Assembly: GCA_016190465.1 (NCBI GenBank)
Contig: JACPQP010000326.1
Span: 1-17,437 of the forward strand
From: Chloroflexota bacterium
Lineage (GTDB): Bacteria; Chloroflexota; UBA6077; FW602-bin22; JACPQP01
Length of the DNA stretch: 17,437 nt
Direction: 5' to 3'
This document shows positions 6,431-13,424 of the stretch, piece after piece. The notes beneath the pieces are model-generated. The model made no database searches. It was not told the origin of the DNA and saw only the letters and a program-made list of their open reading frames with translations. The translations under genes and the position numbers were made by a program. Every line of letters begins with the position of its first letter. The stretch's first letter is position 1.

Positions 6431-8857
6431 CTTCATGGCGCGGCGGCCGACATCGACCTGCACGAGCTGCGGGCCGAGAGTATGCAGCTCCTGGTGTATG
6501 GACTGCTCGTCCTGAGCGCCGTCGTGATGTTCCTCGCGGTCGAGGGAGCGCGGCCCCTGACGCTGGCGCCCGTCGCCGTTCTCTTTCTCGGCGTGCTCCT
6601 GGCCCAGCAGTGCCAGCGGCTCGCCCAGCCGGCCGGCGTCGTCGCCCTGCTCGCCGTTCTCTTCCTGGTGGTCACGCTCGGCTTGCACGTGTATCCCTCT
6701 GACTTCGGGCTGGTCTCGTTCCCCCTGGTGGCAGTCGCCGCCGGCCTCCTCCTGGGCCCGGCGGCCGGCGCGGCTGCCGCCGGGCTCGTCAGCGTGCTGG
6801 CGCTCCTTCTGGCGCCCGGAGCCGTGGCGGGTCCGGAGAGCAGCTTCGCCGACGCGGTCGTCTTCGGAGCGTGGGCCGGCGCGGGCCTCTCGTGGCTCGC
6901 CTCTCGGCCTGTCTACACGGCCCTGGGCTGGGCCTGGAACAGCTACGCCGAGCTCCGGGGCAAGACCGAGGAGCTGCGCGACCGGCAGGGAGAGCTGAAC
7001 CAAGCGCTGAAGGGGCTCGACGAGGCGTGCTGTCGACTGGAGAGGGCCAACGAGGAGCTGGCTCGGGCGCGCGAGGCCGCCGAGGAGGCGCGCCGGGCCA
7101 AGGTCGAGTTTGCCAGCACGATCAGCCACGAGCTGCGCACTCCGTTGAACCTGATCATCGGCTTCAGCGAGATGATGGTGCTCACCCCCCGCAACGCCTA
7201 CGGCGAGGCGCTGCCCGAGAGCTATCGCGGCGACGTCGAGGCCATCTACCGGAACGCCTGCCACATCTCGAACCTGATCGAGGATGTGCTCGACCTGTCG
7301 CAGATCGAGGCGCACCGGATGGCGCTCGATCGGCGGAGAACAGCGCTGGCCGGCATCGTCGAGGCGGCGGCGGCCACCGTCGAGAGCCTCTTCAAGGACA
7401 AGGGCCTCAGCCTCGCGCTCGACCTGCCCGCGGACCTGCCGCTCGTTTACGTCGACCCCACCCGCGTCCGGCAAATCCTGATCAACCTGCTGAACAATGC
7501 GGCGCGTTTCACTAACCGTGGCGGGGTCACGATCCGCGCCAGGAGTAGCCTCACCCCCCGGGCCCCTTCTCCGTTAGCGGAGAGGGGTACCGACCTCACC
7601 CCCCGGGCCCCCTCTCCGTTAACGGATCCGGCTCAGGAACGGCGGCCGGGGGATGAGGTGCATGTGTCCGTCGCAGACACCGGGGTGGGCATACCGGCTG
7701 CCGACCTGCCCACCGTGTTCCAGCAGTTCAGCCGGTCGAGTGACCCGCTGCGCCGTCGGTATGGCGGCTCTGGTCTCGGCCTGGCGGTGAGCAAGCGCTT
7801 TGCCGAGATGCACGGGGGGAGCATGTGGGTGGAGAGCCAGGAGGGGGCCGGTAGTACCTTCCACTTCACGCTGCCCCTCTGTGAAAACGTCGTTAGCGTG
7901 ACCACACAGGCCGGCTGGGATCAGCTGACCAGGACCGCGCTGGCGGCGGGCGATGCGCGGACCGTGGCTGTCGTCGGGGGGGACCAGGAAGCTGCCCGGG
8001 TGTTCCGTCGTTATCTCGACGGCTACCGGGTGGTCGCGGCCGACACCGTGAGCAGTCTCGACCAGGTCGCAGGACAACCGGCGCCGCAGGCGATTGTGCT
8101 GATCCGCTCGCCCGACGGCGTGGGGTTGGACCTCACCCCCGGCACCCCCTCTCCGCTGTTGGAGAGAAGGCCGGGAGGTGAGGTCGGCACCTCCTCTCCG
8201 TTCACGGACCCGGCTCAGGAACGGCGGCCAGGGCACGAAGGGTCCAGATGGACCCTTCGTGCGTCCGAACCTGAGCTCGGCGTGGCGAACGGGTATCCGC
8301 CGAGCGTCCCGATGCTCGTGTGTGAGATGCACACCCTGCGCTCCACGGCCCGCCACCTGGGCGTACTCGACTACCTGGTGAAGCCGGTCACCCGCGAGCA
8401 GTTGGGTGCGGCGCTGAGTCGTCTGGGCAAGGGTGCGCGATGCCTCCTTGTCGTCGAGGACGACCCGGAGATGGCGCGCCTGTTGGTCGCCATGGCGCGC
8501 TCGCTGTCCCGGCGCTTCCGGGTCCGCTGCGCACACAGCGGCGACGAAGGGCTGCGCCTCCTGGAAGAGCAGCGGCCAGACGTCCTCCTGCTGGACCTGC
8601 TCATGCCGGGCCTGAGCGGCTACGAGGTGCTCGAGCGCATACGCTCCCGAGAGGACCTGCGCCACGTCCCGGTGATCGTGGTCTCGGCCCGGGGACGGGA
8701 CGATGAGACCGTGGTGGTCGGCCGGCTGAGCCTGAGCCGGCCGGGGGGCTTGAGCGTCGGCGAGGCGATGCGGTGCGTGCGCGGTGGGCTGGACGTGCTT
8801 CTCAACGTCCCCGACGCTGCCAGCGCCGCAGCGCCGTCCATAGCGCCTCCCGGGTGA
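6419..8857 (+). CDS. Membrane hybrid sensor histidine kinase with tandem receiver domains
   Basis: An 812-aa kinase. Residues about 20-165 hold five or six hydrophobic segments with no clear extracellular sensor loop; a charged coiled coil (about 180-230) leads into HisKA with phospho-acceptor His237 (SHELRTP). The ATPase domain shows an N-box (INLLNNAARF), G1 (VADTGVGIP) and G2 (YGGSGLGLAVSK). After it comes a degenerate receiver (about 510-665) without the phospho-Asp but keeping LVKPVT, then a receiver with acidic VVEDD and Asp726 (LLLDLLMPG). That last receiver lacks the usual beta-5 Lys; SRPGGLSVGEAMRCV takes its place. Two palindromic repeat insertions lie in frame, at residues about 377-413 (between ATPase strands) and 571-615 (within the degenerate receiver). 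ATG 6419 is chosen over GTG 6386 because GGGGAG precedes it by 9 nt. Its 3' end overlaps the convergent regulator gene by 56 nt. The signal it senses is unknown. Confidence 0.9.
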   Translation: MSTNLHGAAADIDLHELRAESMQLLVYGLLVLSAVVMFLAVEGARPLTLAPVAVLFLGVLLAQQCQRLAQPAGVVALLAVLFLVVTLGLHVYPSDFGLVSFPLVAVAAGLLLGPAAGAAAAGLVSVLALLLAPGAVAGPESSFADAVVFGAWAGAGLSWLASRPVYTALGWAWNSYAELRGKTEELRDRQGELNQALKGLDEACCRLERANEELARAREAAEEARRAKVEFASTISHELRTPLNLIIGFSEMMVLTPRNAYGEALPESYRGDVEAIYRNACHISNLIEDVLDLSQIEAHRMALDRRRTALAGIVEAAAATVESLFKDKGLSLALDLPADLPLVYVDPTRVRQILINLLNNAARFTNRGGVTIRARSSLTPRAPSPLAERGTDLTPRAPSPLTDPAQERRPGDEVHVSVADTGVGIPAADLPTVFQQFSRSSDPLRRRYGGSGLGLAVSKRFAEMHGGSMWVESQEGAGSTFHFTLPLCENVVSVTTQAGWDQLTRTALAAGDARTVAVVGGDQEAARVFRRYLDGYRVVAADTVSSLDQVAGQPAPQAIVLIRSPDGVGLDLTPGTPSPLLERRPGGEVGTSSPFTDPAQERRPGHEGSRWTLRASEPELGVANGYPPSVPMLVCEMHTLRSTARHLGVLDYLVKPVTREQLGAALSRLGKGARCLLVVEDDPEMARLLVAMARSLSRRFRVRCAHSGDEGLRLLEEQRPDVLLLDLLMPGLSGYEVLERIRSREDLRHVPVIVVSARGRDDETVVVGRLSLSRPGGLSVGEAMRCVRGGLDVLLNVPDAASAAAPSIAPPG
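7549..7659 (+). repeat. Palindromic repeat block 1 inside the kinase gene
   Basis: Two units in a row. CCTCACCCCCCGGGCC...GGAGAGGGGT (7549-7588) is a near-perfect hairpin. A second unit from 7591 begins GACCTCACCCCCCGGG, passes through the core GGCTCAGGAACGGCGGCC (7630-7647) and closes with GGGGGATGAGGT. The block is in frame without stops and adds about 37 residues (including LTPRAPSPL twice and DPAQERRP) to the loop between two strands just before the G1 box. Confidence 0.85.
8129..8236 (+). repeat. Palindromic repeat block 2 inside the kinase gene
   Basis: Unit one (8129-8185) has exact outer arms GACCTCACC and GGTGAGGTC (8177-8185), with an inner CTCTCC/GGAGAG stem. Unit two (8186-8236) contains CCTCTCCGTTCACGG and the core GGCTCAGGAACGGCGGCC (8212-8229). 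It is again in frame and translated partly as DPAQERRPG, the same peptide as in block 1. Confidence 0.85.
8233..8262. repeat. Perfect 14-bp inverted repeat with 2-nt loop
   Basis: GCACGAAGGGTCCA (8233-8246) and TGGACCCTTCGTGC (8249-8262) are exact inverse complements around GA. It abuts repeat block 2 inside the kinase coding sequence and is translated as HEGSRWTLRA. This is a separate sequence family from the CCTCACCCCC element. Confidence 0.8.
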
Positions 8858-10067
8858 CCGGCTTGGCCACGAAGTCGTCGCCGCCCAGGGAGAGGGCCAG
8901 CGTCCTCTCCGGAAGGATTGAGCAGACGACAACCGGAATGTCTTTCGTCTCCGGCCGCTCTTTCAGGTCGCGCAGGATCTCCCACCCATCGTGGGACGGC
9001 AAGAGCACGTCCAGCGTGATGACGTCAGGCCGGGTCTCGCTGGCGAGCTCCAGGGCGCCGCTGGCGTTGGTCGCATGGATCACCCGGTAGTTCCCCGCGG
9101 CCAGGTAGCGACGGAAGAGCCGGGCGACGTCGGGGTTGTCGTCGACGACCAGGACCGTCGTCGGAGCCACGGCCGGCAGGACGAGCTCGAGGCTGGCGAC
9201 CTGGCCGCCCGCTGCGTCCGCCCTGACGCTCCCTCCCTGGAGCTTCGCCAGTCGCTGGCAGATGGCCAGGGCAGCCTCGGCATCCCCGGGCGAAGGCAGA
9301 GCCGCCTGCCCGTTGGCTGCGCGGCCGGCGGGCCTGGCGAGGACCAGCCGTAGCTCGACGCGCTCCTCGGCCCGGACTGCCGACACCGTGATCCGGAATG
9401 TCGGCGCCAGCTTGATGGCGCCGACCAGGAAGTTCAGGAGGATCTGGCGGAGGACCACGCGGCTGGCCCCGACCGGTGGAAGGTCGGCCGGCGCCGACAG
9501 GTCCAGCGAGACCCCCGCGGTCCGAGCCAGCCCGCCGAGCGTCGAGAAAGCGTCGCGCAGGGCCTCCGCCAGGTCCGTCGGGCCCTCTTCGCTCGGCCCC
9601 TCGACTTTGGTGAGTTCCGCCTGGAGGATGGATTCGTCGGCATCGGACCCCTCCAGGCGGGACTGGCCATCCATGGCCCGGTCGTCCTGTCCCCTGGGCG
9701 ACTGCGCCCGCAGGTACCTCTGCCAGAGCACGGCCGTCAGCTCGGCGACGGCCTCGGCGTGGTCGCGCCGGCCCTGCCGGACGCTGATCATCAGGCGGCG
9801 GGTGGTCTCCTCGAAGCTCTGACCCTCGACGTAGCGGAGCACCAGGTGCCGGTAGCGGCGCCAGGCTGGCGACAGTGGCGGCGCATCGGGCAGCGGCTTC
9901 AGCTCCTCGATGGCCGCGTCGATGGCCGAGCGCACCGCGCTACCCGAAAGGGGCTGCCCGGCCAGCGCCAGTAGCTCCGCCAGTGGGTGAGTCCGGAGGA
10001 AGGCCCGGTCGTGGAGCCGGTCCAGCACCTCCCGGACGTAGCCAGCAAAGGTCTCCCGGTCAAGCAT
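8802..10067 (-). CDS. Response regulator with helical N-terminus and degenerate histidine-kinase ATPase domain
   Basis: A 421-aa cytoplasmic protein. Residues 1-120 are helical; 66-100 (WRRYRHLVLRYVEG, then FEETTRRLMISVRQGRRDH) look like a sigma-region-4-type helix-turn-helix, suggesting DNA binding (inference). Residues about 165-300 resemble a GHKL ATPase: RQILLNFLVGAIKL keeps the N-box Asn212 and AICQRLAKLQGG recalls the end of G2, but no DxGxG G1 box or HisKA histidine is seen, so it is probably inactive. Residues 303-421 are a complete receiver: VVDD (Asp309/310), phospho-acceptor Asp353 (ITLDVLLPS) and Lys402 (VAKPVT). No Shine-Dalgarno precedes the ATG; an extended -10 sits so close that the transcript is predicted to be leaderless. 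It is convergent with the kinase and is a natural candidate partner for it. Alternatively it is an orphan regulator. Confidence 0.85.
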   Translation of the reverse strand: MLDRETFAGYVREVLDRLHDRAFLRTHPLAELLALAGQPLSGSAVRSAIDAAIEELKPLPDAPPLSPAWRRYRHLVLRYVEGQSFEETTRRLMISVRQGRRDHAEAVAELTAVLWQRYLRAQSPRGQDDRAMDGQSRLEGSDADESILQAELTKVEGPSEEGPTDLAEALRDAFSTLGGLARTAGVSLDLSAPADLPPVGASRVVLRQILLNFLVGAIKLAPTFRITVSAVRAEERVELRLVLARPAGRAANGQAALPSPGDAEAALAICQRLAKLQGGSVRADAAGGQVASLELVLPAVAPTTVLVVDDNPDVARLFRRYLAAGNYRVIHATNASGALELASETRPDVITLDVLLPSHDGWEILRDLKERPETKDIPVVVCSILPERTLALSLGGDDFVAKPVTREALWTALRRWQRRGR

Positions 10068-10073
10068 GGCGCT

Positions 10074-10082
10074 ATTCTAGCA
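10074..10082 (-). promoter_or_regulatory. Extended -10 promoter of the response regulator, predicted leaderless
   Basis: The reverse strand reads TGCTAGAAT, an extended -10 (TGn plus TAGAAT). Counting -7 at 10074 places +1 at 10067, the A of the start codon. At the 17-nt distance the -35 is a weak TTCCCC. There is no Shine-Dalgarno in the intervening AGCGCC. Confidence 0.45.
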
Positions 10083-10133
10083 CGGAGCGATGCGCTGGGG
10101 AATTCGGCGGGAACGGCACCGGGACGAACGGTA

Positions 10134-10163
10134 ACCACAGATGAACACGGATAAACCCAGATG
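10134..10163 (+). repeat. ACCACAGATGAACACGGATAA-type intergenic repeat
   Basis: The stretch runs ACCACAGATGAACACGG, then ATAAACCCAGATGG, with an internal repetition of CAGATG. It has a partial copy at the kinase start (6413-6430). From general knowledge it resembles a short repeat scattered in many environmental bacterial genomes; its function is unknown. Confidence 0.55.
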
Positions 10164-10346
10164 GCCGCTGACAAGTGATTGCCCACAGCTACCCGGCGCT
10201 GGCACTCCGGCGGCCCATTCCTGGCCGCTCGGTGGCACGAAACCCGATGATTCGAGCGCCCGGACGCGGTAGACTATCTCACGGTATATCGCCCACCTTG
10301 GCGGAACCGGGCTCTCTCGGCGTCGATCCGGGCCCGCTCGCCGGCG

Positions 10347-10373
10347 CCAGCAGGCCAGGCTGCTGGGCCTTTT
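10347..10373 (+). terminator. Hairpin plus short T-run upstream of the URO-D gene (possible attenuator)
   Basis: CCAGCAG (10347-10353) pairs perfectly with CTGCTGG (10360-10366) around GCCAGG and is followed by GCCTTTT. It lies 50 nt before the GTG start, so in the leader it could act as an attenuator. The T-run is short (4) and separated from the stem by 3 nt, which makes it a weak terminator. Confidence 0.35.
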
Positions 10374-10423
10374 CGAGCCGATGTACCTGGCGACGAATTA
10401 GTCCCTGTCTGGAGGAGCGCCAA

Positions 10424-11530
10424 GTGCTGCCGCAGGTGCCCCACTACTACCGACACTGCCCGTACGACCGGCACGTCGGACCTCACGCCAACCAGCAGCG
10501 ACTGCCGAAGGAGGACGTGAGGAGGGCCATTGAGCGGCGAGACCCGGAGCAGGTCCCATGCTGGTTCAACTGGTTCTCGAGAGAGTTCTGGGCGCTGCAC
10601 GAGCCGCGGCTGGTTGAGCTGGTGCAGGCGAACCCCAACGACTTCATCATGGTGCTGCCGGCTCATCCTACTGGCTGGGAGCCGGATGAGCAGGGCGCCA
10701 ACGAGTTCGGCGTTTGGACGCATCGAGCTGAGGGCGGCGTCGGCGGACAGCGTGGTGGCAGCTATCTGGACGACTGGGACAAGCTCGACTGGTACCTGAA
10801 GCGATACATCCCGGATCCCGACTCGCCAGGACGCTTCGACCACGTGCCGAAGATTGTCGCCGAGAACCCCGGCGTCTACGTGGCGGGCCACTGGGCGTAC
10901 GGCCCCTTCGAGCAGCTCCACGCCATCCGGGGGATGGAGCAGCTCTTCGTGGATCTGTACGTGAACCGCAAAGATGTCCTGATGCTCGGCGAGCATCTGG
11001 TTGAGTACTACCTCGGCCTGGTCCGTAACTTCGGCCGCGCCGGCGTGGACGCGATCTTCTTCACCGACGATTGGGGCTGGCAGGGGAGCTTGCTGATCGA
11101 CCCGGCCATGTGGCGACAGTTCTTCAAGCCGTGGTACCGTCGGATCTTCGACGAGACGCACCGGCTGGGGATGCACACGATCCTGCACAGTTGTGGCAAC
11201 ATCACCTCGATCGTCGGCGACCTGATCGACGCTGGCCTGGACGTGCTGAACCCCATCCAGCCCCACGCTATGGACGCCCGGGTGGTCGTCCGGGAGTTCC
11301 GCGACCACCTGACCTTCTGCGGCGGCATCGACGTCCAGCACTTCCTCGTGAGCAGCTCGCCGGAGGAGGTCGAGCACGGGATCGCGGGGATCATCCGGCT
11401 GTTCGATGGTCCGCGAGGTGGCTTCATCGCCTCGCCGGCCAACAGCGTGATGCCCGAGACGCCGCTGGCGAACGTCGAGACGATGTTCCGTGCGCTGCGC
11501 CAGCACGGACGGCGTCGGGCAAGGAGCTAG
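10424..11530 (+). CDS. Uroporphyrinogen-decarboxylase (URO-D/MtaA)-family protein
   Basis: A 368-aa TIM-barrel protein of the URO-D/CMU1-MtbA superfamily. Seen: KEDVRRAIERRDPEQVPCWF near the N-terminus (the family's xxRVLxALxxxxPDRVPV start), DAIFFTDDWG mid-chain, HSCGN with His255 and Cys257 (putative Zn ligands, as in methylcobamide methyltransferases), then DLIDAGLDVLNPIQP and FCGGIDVQHFL. The RQAGR substrate loop of true HemE is absent, so heme synthesis is unlikely; the divergent members often found beside sugar ABC transporters have no known reaction. The start is the GTG at 10424: GGAGGAG lies 6 nt before it, and the in-frame upstream stretch looks non-coding. It precedes the ABC importer genes by 395 nt and may share their regulation, but that gap has its own promoter candidate. 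Confidence 0.85.
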   Translation: MLPQVPHYYRHCPYDRHVGPHANQQRLPKEDVRRAIERRDPEQVPCWFNWFSREFWALHEPRLVELVQANPNDFIMVLPAHPTGWEPDEQGANEFGVWTHRAEGGVGGQRGGSYLDDWDKLDWYLKRYIPDPDSPGRFDHVPKIVAENPGVYVAGHWAYGPFEQLHAIRGMEQLFVDLYVNRKDVLMLGEHLVEYYLGLVRNFGRAGVDAIFFTDDWGWQGSLLIDPAMWRQFFKPWYRRIFDETHRLGMHTILHSCGNITSIVGDLIDAGLDVLNPIQPHAMDARVVVREFRDHLTFCGGIDVQHFLVSSSPEEVEHGIAGIIRLFDGPRGGFIASPANSVMPETPLANVETMFRALRQHGRRRARS

Positions 11531-11925
11531 ACGTTGGCATCGCTATGTGTCGATCGCGCAACGACGCGCTCTGGGCAGAGGATCCTCACGTCGTCGCCCG
11601 CCGGGCCTTCCAGGTCACGGTCGAGTTCTTCGGCCGCTGAGGCGCGGCCGACCCGATCATCCCCCCGGCGCACCGGCGATCGGCGAGGGCGCGCAGTAGC
11701 GCCGCGAGGCCAGGACCAGGATCAGCGGCGCGAGAGCCGGGGCTGACGTTGACAGAAGCGCAGCGCCCGGGGACAATGCGCCGGAGGAAGGTGATCAGGA
11801 GCGAGCAGACGCTTTCGCTCGGCACAACCCGGGGACAGTTGATCCCCCAAAAGACCGTAGACCAGTCCGCGACGATCCGGACCGACACACCAAGCGAGAA
11901 CGCAAGCAGAGGAGGATGGATTCCA
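11531..11925 (+). other. Intergenic leader region, 395 nt
   Basis: No gene is supported here. A 31-codon open stretch (11545-11640, starting MCRSRNDALW) has no ribosome-binding site. The region holds the importer promoter (11749-11777), a CCCGGGGACA direct repeat (11766-11775 and 11828-11837) and GGGGA/TCCCC arms (11831-11835 and 11843-11847) that could form an operator or hairpin. Confidence 0.6.
11749..11777 (+). promoter_or_regulatory. Sigma-70-type promoter of the ABC importer genes
   Basis: A perfect -35 TTGACA (11749-11754), a 17-nt spacer and the -10 GACAAT (11772-11777, 4 of 6). It is built like the promoter at 4096-4124. It leaves a leader of about 140 nt before the ATG at 11926, containing the CCCGGGGACA repeat. 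Confidence 0.5.
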
Positions 11926-13413
11926 ATGGCAACCCGCAACCTTTCGCGGCGCGAAGCCATTCGACTGGCCATGCTGGGCGTGGCCGGCACGGCAATTGCC
12001 GCGTGCGCGCCGGCGCCCACGCCAGCGCCGCCGCCCACGAAGGCCCCTGCGCCAGCGGCGCCCGCCCCCACGCAAGCCCCGGCCGCCGCGCCAAAGCCCG
12101 CGGCAGCGCCGACCGCCACGCCAGCCCCGGCCCCGGCTACCCCGACGCCCGCGCCAGCCAAGCCGACTGCGGCGGCGAAGCCGGCGACCGCGCCGAAGAT
12201 CAAGATCGAGTACCTCGGCTACGTCGACGACCTCCACAAGGAGGCCTGGAGCGTCTTCGAGAAAGCCAACCCCAACATCGAGCTCGAGAAGTCGGTTGTC
12301 GTCGGGGGGTGGCTGGACATCCTGGCCAAGATCAGCTCGCGGCTTGCCGCCGGCAACCCGCCCGATCTGATCTCTGTGCCAACGTACGGGCAGTACATTA
12401 CGTGGGGCCGCAAGGGGCTGCTCCTGCAGCTCGACGACTACGTGAAGGCCGACAAGGAGTTCGGCACCGAGGCGATCCCGAAGAAGGTGCTCGACGGCTA
12501 CCGGGTGGACACGAAGCTGTACGGCATCCCCAAGGACTACGTCGCCTGGGGGTTGTTCTACAACGTCGACCTATTCCAGAAGGCTGGGATCAAGCCTCCG
12601 GACGACACCTGGACCTGGAAGGACGTGGTCGAGAAGGGCGCCATCCTCAAGAAGGAGGCCGGCGAGAAGACCGTCTTCAGCTATCTGACCCCGATGGGGC
12701 AGGGGAATGCCGAGGGGTGGCTGTGGCAGAACGGCGGTCCCGGGTTCTTCGACCGCGAGAAGCCGAATGTGGACTGGCAGACCCCGACCATCAACCACCC
12801 GAAGAACGTCGAGGCTCTCCAGTGGCTGGCAGACACCGTCCTGAAATACAAGCTCGCTCCGGGGCCAGAGGCGCTGAAGACCGAAGCCTCCACCCCCCGG
12901 ATGCTCACCGGCCGGCTGTCCATGTGGCCAGGCACGACCATCAACACAGTCGAGCTCCTCAAGAACGAGGACAAGCTCAACTGGATGGTCACCCACCTGC
13001 CGCTGGCTTACCAGGGCGGCCCCCGGGCAACGATGACTTGGACCTCGGGGGCCGCCATCGTGGCCAAGACGAAGTACAAGGACGAGTGCTTCGCTTTTCT
13101 GAAAAGCATGAGCATCGGCGAGGGCGTCGTGGTGCTCGGCCGGAGTGGCTTCTCGATCCCCGCCGGGGTCAAGCAAGTCGGCGCGTTCCTCAGCGATAAG
13201 ATGAAGAGGCACGGCGGCCAGGTCTTCCTCGACGCGTCGCAAAAGTACGACATCGTCCAGAACGACCGACTGGGGCCGCACCACGTCCAGCTCCTCAACA
13301 CCGCGATCACGCCGAATATGGAGGCCATCTTCCTCGGCCGCAAGGCCGTGGCCGATGCCGTGAAGGAGATGCAGGCCGGAATGGAGGAGATCGTCAGGAA
13401 GCCCGAGGACTGA
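11926..13413 (+). CDS. Sugar ABC transporter substrate-binding lipoprotein (family 1)
   Basis: A 495-aa extracellular solute-binding protein. The N-terminus has a twin-arginine-like SRREAIRL (Arg8, Arg9), a hydrophobic stretch and the lipobox IAAC with Cys27, so it is predicted to be exported folded and lipid-anchored. An Ala/Pro/Thr linker of about 65 residues (28-91) follows, then the mature domain starting KIKIEYLGY. EKANPNIELE, ISSRLAAGNPPDLISV and YGIPKDYVAWGLFYNVDLF are typical of family 1 carbohydrate-binding proteins. GGAGG lies 10 nt before the ATG; the upstream in-frame extension to 11749 overlaps the promoter and would bury the signal peptide, so it is rejected. Two permease genes follow. 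The ligand cannot be read from sequence; an oligosaccharide fits the neighbours. Confidence 0.93.
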   Translation: MATRNLSRREAIRLAMLGVAGTAIAACAPAPTPAPPPTKAPAPAAPAPTQAPAAAPKPAAAPTATPAPAPATPTPAPAKPTAAAKPATAPKIKIEYLGYVDDLHKEAWSVFEKANPNIELEKSVVVGGWLDILAKISSRLAAGNPPDLISVPTYGQYITWGRKGLLLQLDDYVKADKEFGTEAIPKKVLDGYRVDTKLYGIPKDYVAWGLFYNVDLFQKAGIKPPDDTWTWKDVVEKGAILKKEAGEKTVFSYLTPMGQGNAEGWLWQNGGPGFFDREKPNVDWQTPTINHPKNVEALQWLADTVLKYKLAPGPEALKTEASTPRMLTGRLSMWPGTTINTVELLKNEDKLNWMVTHLPLAYQGGPRATMTWTSGAAIVAKTKYKDECFAFLKSMSIGEGVVVLGRSGFSIPAGVKQVGAFLSDKMKRHGGQVFLDASQKYDIVQNDRLGPHHVQLLNTAITPNMEAIFLGRKAVADAVKEMQAGMEEIVRKPED

Positions 13414-13424
13414 GGGCGTAGCGG

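Larger units (their letters stand above)
10068..10423. other. Divergent intergenic region, 356 nt
   Basis: It contains the regulator promoter (10074-10082), an ACCACAGATGA-type repeat (10134-10163) and a hairpin with a short T-run (10347-10373). The stretch 10175-10423 stays open in the frame of the URO-D gene, but its peptide has no family resemblance and no ribosome-binding site, so I treat it as non-coding. A weak promoter candidate for the plus-strand gene is ATGATT (10247-10252) and TAGACT (10270-10275), 17 nt apart. Confidence 0.6.

Noticed and set aside
6191..7474. Minus-strand 427-codon open frame across the start of the kinase
   Set aside because: Antisense shadow; low-complexity Gln, Arg and Glu content and no domain.
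7549..7659. CRISPR-like array or tandem repeat
   Set aside because: The units are palindromic and translated, lack unique spacers of regular length, and recur dispersed rather than in an array.
7549..8262. Kinase as a pseudogene broken by repeat insertion
   Set aside because: The frame is uninterrupted from 6419 to 8857, and all ATPase boxes and the final receiver Asp are intact, so the insertions appear tolerated.
7619..8932. Minus-strand 437-codon open frame across the kinase
   Set aside because: The kinase frame carries HisKA, N, G1 and G2 boxes and a receiver; the antisense product has none. It stays open partly because the palindromic repeats lack stops on both strands.
10290..10423. 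T-box or cobalamin riboswitch upstream of the URO-D-family gene
   Set aside because: GGCGGAACCGGG loosely recalls a T-box antiterminator and the gene family uses corrinoids, but neither the T-box consensus nor the B12-box elements could be found.
11545..11640. 31-codon open stretch in the importer leader
   Set aside because: No ribosome-binding site, no recognisable peptide, and a length expected by chance.
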